NCBI RefSeq assembly: GCF_001939735.1
Contig: NZ_MJIL01000096.1
Span: 68,711 to 107,604, forward strand
Length of the DNA: 38,894 bases
From: Photobacterium proteolyticum
GTDB taxonomy: Bacteria; Pseudomonadota; Gammaproteobacteria; Enterobacterales; Vibrionaceae
Direction of reading: 5' to 3'
In this document: positions 34,461 to 38,894 of the stretch, one piece after another
Layout of the letters: each line of letters starts with the position of its first letter
How positions within the stretch are numbered: position 1 is the first letter of the stretch
Notes under the pieces: generated by a model
Databases searched by the model: none
Seen by the model: only the letters and a program-made list of their open reading frames with translations
Told to the model about the DNA's origin: nothing
Position numbers and translations under genes: made by a program

Positions 34461-35260
34461 GTAGAAGTAGACGTAATAAAAAGAAAGTAGCAAAACAAAA
34501 AGGTATGTTGATTACAATGTTTGCTTTTGTAATAATACTTGCTTTTGGTTATATTTATTGGGATATAAGTAAAAATAGTATCATTAGAGATAGCGAAACA
34601 ATGTGTCGAACAGATGACTATATTAGTAAGGATACAGTGCTTCTAATCGATGCAACGGATAGTTTTAGTTCTTCGCAATCTATTCAAATAGAAAAAGAAG
34701 TTAAAAAAATCCTATTAAACGCAAGTATTGATGATCGCTTTTCGCTTTACGTTATTGATGACAATACTGATGATTTTAAAGAAGCCTTTTATGTATGTAA
34801 CCCTGGTGATGGAAGTAATAAGAGTGAGTTAACCTCCAATAAACGGAGGCTTAAAGAAAATTGGGAAAAAACATTCTATGATCGTGTAATTAATTCTGTG
34901 AAAGAGCTAGCTGGAACACATACATCCAATACTTCACCAATAATAGAGATGATCAAGCTTGCATCATTGCAAACTCTTTACTCATCAAACGCTGATAGTA
35001 AAGAGATGATTATAATATCTGATATGCTTGAACATACTACTAAATATTCACATTATAAGAATAAGCCAAACTTTGATGAATATAAAAGATTACCATATTC
35101 GATAGAGCAAAAACCTAATCTTGATGGTGTTGATGTTAAGGTGTTTTATCTGGTTAGAACTAAAGACAGAACTAGACAAAATAGAGGTCATATTAACTTT
35201 TGGGAATTACTTGTTATGGATAATGGTGGGTATATCTCAAACGTAAAGGTGGTAAATTAA
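34457..35260 (+). CDS. Membrane-tethered VWA-like protein with variant MIDAS
   Basis: A 267-residue protein with a basic N-terminus (MSRSRRNKKKVAKQKG), one TM helix (17-35) and a C-terminal domain, presumably periplasmic by the positive-inside rule. The domain looks like a von Willebrand A fold: VLLIDATDSFSSSQ (D65-A-T67-D68-S69, replacing DxSxS), TSNTSPIIEMI (156-166), supplying the conserved Thr, and IIISDM (D189), the usual third metal-site position. It would bind a metal and a protein partner. Its stop lies one base before the next ATG. Confidence 0.8.
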   Translation: MSRSRRNKKKVAKQKGMLITMFAFVIILAFGYIYWDISKNSIIRDSETMCRTDDYISKDTVLLIDATDSFSSSQSIQIEKEVKKILLNASIDDRFSLYVIDDNTDDFKEAFYVCNPGDGSNKSELTSNKRRLKENWEKTFYDRVINSVKELAGTHTSNTSPIIEMIKLASLQTLYSSNADSKEMIIISDMLEHTTKYSHYKNKPNFDEYKRLPYSIEQKPNLDGVDVKVFYLVRTKDRTRQNRGHINFWELLVMDNGGYISNVKVVN

Positions 35261-35261
35261 A

Positions 35262-36668
35262 ATGACAGATGATAAAAATGAGTTAATTTCTGGAAGAAAA
35301 CTGGTCAAAATTGAATTAGTATCAGTTACTAAGATGTTTCTTATTTCAGTCTTGTCTGGGGCTATTTTTATTGTTTTAGGTTTAGCTTTTAACTCCATTA
35401 TACTCTCAGTTGGTGCTCCATTATTAGTAATGCTTTCTTATATCTTTTTCATGATAAGAGCAGAGAATGATCTTCCCATATCAATAGTTGGAGACAGCTT
35501 TTATTATCTTGGTTTTATTCTTACTCTCGTAGCGTTGGTCTCATCATTAGTTTTCTTATCCGTTAATGATGACGTTAACATGAACAATGTTGTTGGTAGC
35601 TTCGGTGCTGCCTTGATTACTACTATTGTAGGGTTGGTTGCAAGATTAGTAGTAACATCATTTTCAGTTCAAGCTCAAAAAAGAAGAGAACGCCTAGAAA
35701 ATGAAATTGAGAAAGCTTTAAACACGTTCTCTGCCCAACTTGATTGCTTGACCACCCAAGTCGTTGCTTCTGTAACCAAAGTCCATGCTGAAACAGAAGT
35801 CTCACTTAAAGAGACATTAGAAATATACAATAAAACACAAACAGAAGTTACAGAAAACTATAAAGAGTCAATGGAAAGTGCTAGTGATGTAGTGCATTCA
35901 GCGATGATAGATTTATCAAAACGCATCAATAATATTGATGTATCTTCTGATTTGATATCGAAGCCTTTACAAAACTCTCTAAAAGATATAATTAAGACAC
36001 TAGAAAACCATCAAAAAGCTTACGAGAATATCAATTCACAGATGATTTTAGCTAATGAACAACTATCGATTCAATTTAATCAATCAGGTACGTTAGTATC
36101 CGATCATGTGGATAAATTAGAAGGAGCTTTAAATGGTACAATCCAATCACAGGCACAAAAATATGAAACCTCACTTTCTGAGATTAGCAAGTCAATTTTA
36201 TCTAGCTTAGGAGATATCAAAGATCTCAAACAGGATACTGAACAAGCCATTCAATCGAGCCTGTCTGAATACAAAAATCAGATTAATGCCGTTGCTGATG
36301 AACTAACTAAAATTATTGATCCAGTAAAACAATCTACTGAAAATTTGACTAAGCAACAAACCGATATTTCTACTGGTATGGACAAACTTGTCAAATTAAC
36401 CTGTGAAATGAACTTGTTAATTGATGCTACTAAACAAAGTTCTTCAAATGTACTTGATACCAGAAATGAGTTGAGTGATCTGGCAAAAGCTATTAACGAA
36501 GCCAAACAAAATATCGAGGAAATGGGTATTGTAAGTAAAGAATCTATGAATAGGCTGAGTGCCGCTGCTAATGCTACTGAAGAGTCAAGCAGCCAAGTTG
36601 CTAAAGATATTTCGACCGTTTACCAGCAATTAGCGTTACAAATAAAAGGCTTGAAGGGGATTTCATAA
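35262..36668 (+). CDS. ExbB/MotA/ZorA-like channel protein with long helical tail
   Basis: A 468-residue protein. Four TM helices lie at about 24-43, 46-65, 80-99 and 108-132; the last, VVGSFGAALITTIVGLVARL, resembles the pore helix of TolQ/ExbB/MotA proteins (GxxxALxxTxxGL). Residues 140-468 form an almost purely helical tail rich in Gln, Ser and Lys, like the long cytoplasmic tail of ZorA of Zorya anti-phage defence. Ion conduction is inferred. Its last base overlaps the next gene (TAATG). Confidence 0.82.
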   Translation: MTDDKNELISGRKLVKIELVSVTKMFLISVLSGAIFIVLGLAFNSIILSVGAPLLVMLSYIFFMIRAENDLPISIVGDSFYYLGFILTLVALVSSLVFLSVNDDVNMNNVVGSFGAALITTIVGLVARLVVTSFSVQAQKRRERLENEIEKALNTFSAQLDCLTTQVVASVTKVHAETEVSLKETLEIYNKTQTEVTENYKESMESASDVVHSAMIDLSKRINNIDVSSDLISKPLQNSLKDIIKTLENHQKAYENINSQMILANEQLSIQFNQSGTLVSDHVDKLEGALNGTIQSQAQKYETSLSEISKSILSSLGDIKDLKQDTEQAIQSSLSEYKNQINAVADELTKIIDPVKQSTENLTKQQTDISTGMDKLVKLTCEMNLLIDATKQSSSNVLDTRNELSDLAKAINEAKQNIEEMGIVSKESMNRLSAAANATEESSSQVAKDISTVYQQLALQIKGLKGIS

Positions 36669-37660
36669 TGAATGTTTTCGTTGAGGAAAATTCAAATTCA
36701 ATTATTGATACTTCTTTGACTGAGTTATCTTTTATTTTTTTCTTTATTTTACTAATGGTATCAGCTTGGCAGATCAACTCTGTTTCCGAAGAGCTAGAAT
36801 TATCTCATGAAAATCAAGAAACCCTTAAGCAAGAAGTATTGTCGCTCAGCGAAAGTCTAAAAGTAGCTTCTGAGTTTGCTGCATTATCTGATGAGTATGA
36901 TCCTGAATCACTATTTATCGAGCTTGCAGAAGCTAGAAAAGCGACTCAACAACTCGAATCCACTCTCCAAGAAAAAACTAAACTTGAAGAACAATTGAAA
37001 CAGTTAACACACAAAGTAGCATCCAATGAAGATGCTAAGAAGCAACTAGAGACAGCTTTACGTGAAAAAGCTGAGTTAGAGAAAACGGTAAAAAAAATAG
37101 AAGATCTTAAGCTTGATAATTTACGTCAAGAAGAACTTATTGCTTTAGTTGAAGAGTATCAAGAAATAATAGAAGCAATAGAGATTAATAATTGGGAAGG
37201 CTCTCCAAGTGAACTGATTGCATCCGTTATACAACAAAATGAAAACTATAAAGGTCAGAATATAAACTTAAGAGAAAAGATTAAGAAGATAGGTAACGGT
37301 CTCGAGCATCCACCATGCTGGGCTGATTCAGAAACAGGAAAGATACAATACTTATTTAATGTCGTTATTAATGAAGACTCAGTAGAGTTTCTAAGAGGGT
37401 GGCCTGACTCGAGAAACACACAAGCTGTTAGTAATCCAAATATTTTCAACGTAATAGGGAAGTACGACACAAATAATCGTATGTGGTCAAAAACTAAGGG
37501 TATATTCTCAGAGTCAGTAAAACTTGAGTGTCGACACTTTGTTAGGATATATGATCACTCAGAATCAAAACGTGCTTTTCTACGTTACTTACTTGGTGTT
37601 GAAAATCATTTTTACAAGTACCTTAGCAGGAGAAAACTATCTAATGCAAACCAAATCTAG
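36668..37660 (+). CDS. Single-TM partner of the ZorA-like protein (MotB/ZorB-type anchor)
   Basis: A 330-residue protein. A short N-terminus leads into one TM helix (about 19-35, ELSFIFFFILLMVSAW) with acidic D14 and E19 at its entrance, the position of the ion-binding Asp of MotB, ExbD and ZorB plugs. A long coiled coil (about 38-180) and a globular C-terminal domain (about 205-330; LEHPPCWAD, FLRYLLGVENHFY) follow. No OmpA-like peptidoglycan-binding motif is visible, unlike ZorB. It begins on the last base of the preceding stop codon. Confidence 0.78.
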   Translation: MNVFVEENSNSIIDTSLTELSFIFFFILLMVSAWQINSVSEELELSHENQETLKQEVLSLSESLKVASEFAALSDEYDPESLFIELAEARKATQQLESTLQEKTKLEEQLKQLTHKVASNEDAKKQLETALREKAELEKTVKKIEDLKLDNLRQEELIALVEEYQEIIEAIEINNWEGSPSELIASVIQQNENYKGQNINLREKIKKIGNGLEHPPCWADSETGKIQYLFNVVINEDSVEFLRGWPDSRNTQAVSNPNIFNVIGKYDTNNRMWSKTKGIFSESVKLECRHFVRIYDHSESKRAFLRYLLGVENHFYKYLSRRKLSNANQI

Positions 37661-37966
37661 AACTCCATTGGAAGAAAGTAGAGAGCTTTTTTTTTCTGAG
37701 CATAATTCAATTACACATTATATTACTATTTTAACTATTGAAAAGAACTCTAGTAAAAGTAAAATTTTTAGACTTGCCGTGATAAAATTTTTTCGTCAAT
37801 TTTTAAAGAAGTTCTGATTCAGAATCGAGATGAATGGCATGCTTGTCAACTATATAAGTATAAGATTACTGAACTAGTTGAATTAACTGCCCCAGTAAGA
37901 TTGAACAGAGAGTTAAGCGACATTATTTTTTATAATACAACAAAGAACGGCCACACGATTCACTGA
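37644..37966 (+). pseudogene. Frameshifted fifth gene of the operon
   Basis: An ATG at 37644, inside the end of the preceding gene, opens MQTKSRTPLEESRELFFSEH and reads to an early stop at 37815-37817. From about 37781 the -1 frame stays open with well-formed coding sequence (IFKEVLIQNRDEWHACQLYK...LNRELSDIIFYNTT) to TGA 37964-37966. A -1 shift at the AAAATTTTTTCG run (37784-37795) would join the two into about 107 residues. This is either an indel that killed a small fifth gene or, less likely, programmed slippage. No family recognised. Confidence 0.55.
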
Positions 37967-38234
37967 ATGATCTAACTTCCTGGAAGTATCAGACGAAAAA
38001 TTCACAGGCTGAACACTCTAATTATGTGTGTAACTGATTAGGGAAGGTTTACAATAGTCCTCCGGGTAAGTAGCCTACAAGCCTTGATTCATCTAGCCTC
38101 AGCTACCTAGATGTTGTCTTTAAGCAGCTCAGTGCGACATTTTAAGCAATCAAGTAACAATTTTTTGAGCACTCTATTGCGTACCAAATTTAGCTCGGAT
38201 AATCTCGAATTAACTTATAAATTGCGGGGTTATC
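37967..38234. other. Non-coding spacer before the SIR2 gene
   Basis: The 268 bases contain no coding frame of note and no clear terminator. They separate the frameshifted gene from the SIR2 gene, and a promoter for the latter may lie here. Confidence 0.4.
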
Positions 38235-38831
38235 ATGTATTTATACAATAATAGAGAGTGGTGTAAAGACACGGATGGAGACAACAAACCAGTTGTAGCA
38301 ATTAAACATAAGATTGATTCTGCACTGATTGACTTGGTTAATTGCGAAAACCTTATCATTTTAACTGGTCTAGGTACATCTCTTCATGTTCTTGATGACC
38401 AAGGCAATAGGCTGGCTCCGACTATGTGGAATCTATGGGAAGAGGCTGTCAAACGTGAGTCTCCAGAAGACCCTGTAATCCACGAAATACTTGATATTGT
38501 CAATTACCACCCAGAAGCAGGTAAAGAGAATATCGAAACCCTTCTTTCTCATTGCAAGCTTGCAGTTGACTACTTATCAGATGAAGTCCAAAAAGATAAA
38601 GTAGAACGTTTCGTAGCCAAGGCTGAGAAGACGATTCATTCAATGGTTGACTTCATCACTCCAGACATCATGCTCGACGTTCACTCAGACTTCCTACGCA
38701 GAGTTGCGAGAAGAGCAAATCGTAAAGTTAGAACCAAGATTTTCACAACTAACTACGATAAGTGCTTCGAAGCTGCTGGTGGTAAAGGAGGTTATGTCGT
38801 CATTGATGGGTTCCGGCGTTTTTCAAGGTAG
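38235..38831 (+). pseudogene. SIR2-domain protein gene, truncated by an insertion
   Basis: The N-terminal 193 residues form a SIR2 (NAD-binding) domain: IILTGLGTSL (G45-L-G47-T-S49, the GAGxS position), a helical insert, then IFTTNYDKCFE (TTNYD 171-175) and YVVIDGF (188-193). Defence SIR2 proteins (Thoeris, DSR, Sir2-HerA) degrade NAD+ in infected cells and usually continue for hundreds of residues. Here the frame runs into RRFSR and a stop just after the conserved IDGF, at about 38811-38831, where foreign sequence begins. The remaining part of the gene is not in the window. Confidence 0.75.
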
Positions 38832-38894
38832 TTGTCGCCTAATCATGTTTAAGCAGCTTGTTCCAACTGCTCGTTTATATCTGGTTTCTCTGGG
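38814..38894 (-). mobile_element. Probable end of an insertion sequence interrupting the SIR2 gene
   Basis: SIR2 similarity stops near 38813. The following sequence carries, on the minus strand, an open frame that enters from the window edge and ends PEKPDINEQLEQAA at a TAA (38851-38849), which looks like a transposase C-terminus about 35 bases from the junction. The family cannot be named from 81 bases, and the terminal inverted repeat is not certain. Confidence 0.5.
38849..38893 (-). CDS. C-terminal end of a putative transposase (partial)
   Basis: Fourteen residues, PEKPDINEQLEQAA, read from the window edge to a TAA. The short piece is consistent with the end of an insertion-sequence transposase given the disrupted neighbour, but carries no diagnostic motif. 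Confidence 0.35.
   Translation of the reverse strand, partial: PEKPDINEQLEQAA

Noticed and set aside
37784..37795. Programmed -1 frameshift site in the fifth operon gene
   Set aside because: The run is slippery-like, but the zero-frame codons ATA AAA TTT TTT do not give a canonical X_XXY_YYZ heptamer and I see no strong downstream stem; an indel is the simpler reading.

Overview
The window looks like chromosomal DNA of a marine gammaproteobacterium of the family Vibrionaceae (Photobacterium, Grimontia, Enterovibrio or Vibrio; the genus cannot be fixed by eye). The signs are a divergent maoP/hdfR pair, plsC, cheV, brnQ, a NADAR-RibA fusion, a secreted GH18 chitinase, DUF2960 and DUF2750 proteins, and ordinary gammaproteobacterial ribosome binding sites and terminators.

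Positions 1-9.7 kb hold short independent units: the end of an upstream gene, a DUF2960 protein, an overlapping globin/CREST-membrane-protein pair, a MazG-type pyrophosphohydrolase, RarD, a methyltransferase, DUF2750, a TetR regulator with a target alpha/beta hydrolase (each preceded by the same palindromic operator), PlsC, a GNAT, an NlpC/P60 lipoprotein and a YbaK-type deacylase. A plus-strand terminator at 7.72 kb with no gene in front of it suggests a small RNA.

Positions 9.7-16 kb hold a scs-type thiol-disulfide operon (scsA-scsB-scsD, no scsC), then a coupled pair: an ATP-grasp ligase and an N-formylglutamate-amidohydrolase/QEGLA-metallopeptidase fusion with an HExxxH motif. Positions 16-31.6 kb hold maoP/hdfR, small proteins, brnQ behind a transcription attenuator whose leader peptide contains four consecutive Val codons and one Ile codon, yjjG, NADAR-RibA, a periplasmic binding protein divergent from a hybrid sensor kinase, a glutamate-synthase-like FMN protein, cheV and the chitinase.

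At 31.76 kb a tRNA-Gly(TCC) marks an abrupt change. Everything after it is visibly more AT-rich, begins with about 1.2 kb of decayed non-coding DNA, and carries no integrase in this window. It contains a tightly overlapping four-gene operon (33078-37660) encoding only membrane-anchored proteins: a four-TM coiled-coil protein, a membrane-tethered VWA-like protein with a degenerate MIDAS, an ExbB/MotA/ZorA-like channel protein with a long helical tail, and a single-TM partner with an acidic residue at the TM entrance. This resembles the ion-driven ZorAB core of Zorya anti-phage defence but with different partners and no recognisable ZorC/D/E or OmpA domain. I regard it as the best candidate for an undescribed, probably defensive, system. 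It is followed by a frameshifted small gene and a SIR2-domain gene cut off by what looks like an insertion sequence at the window edge, as expected in a defence island undergoing decay and turnover.
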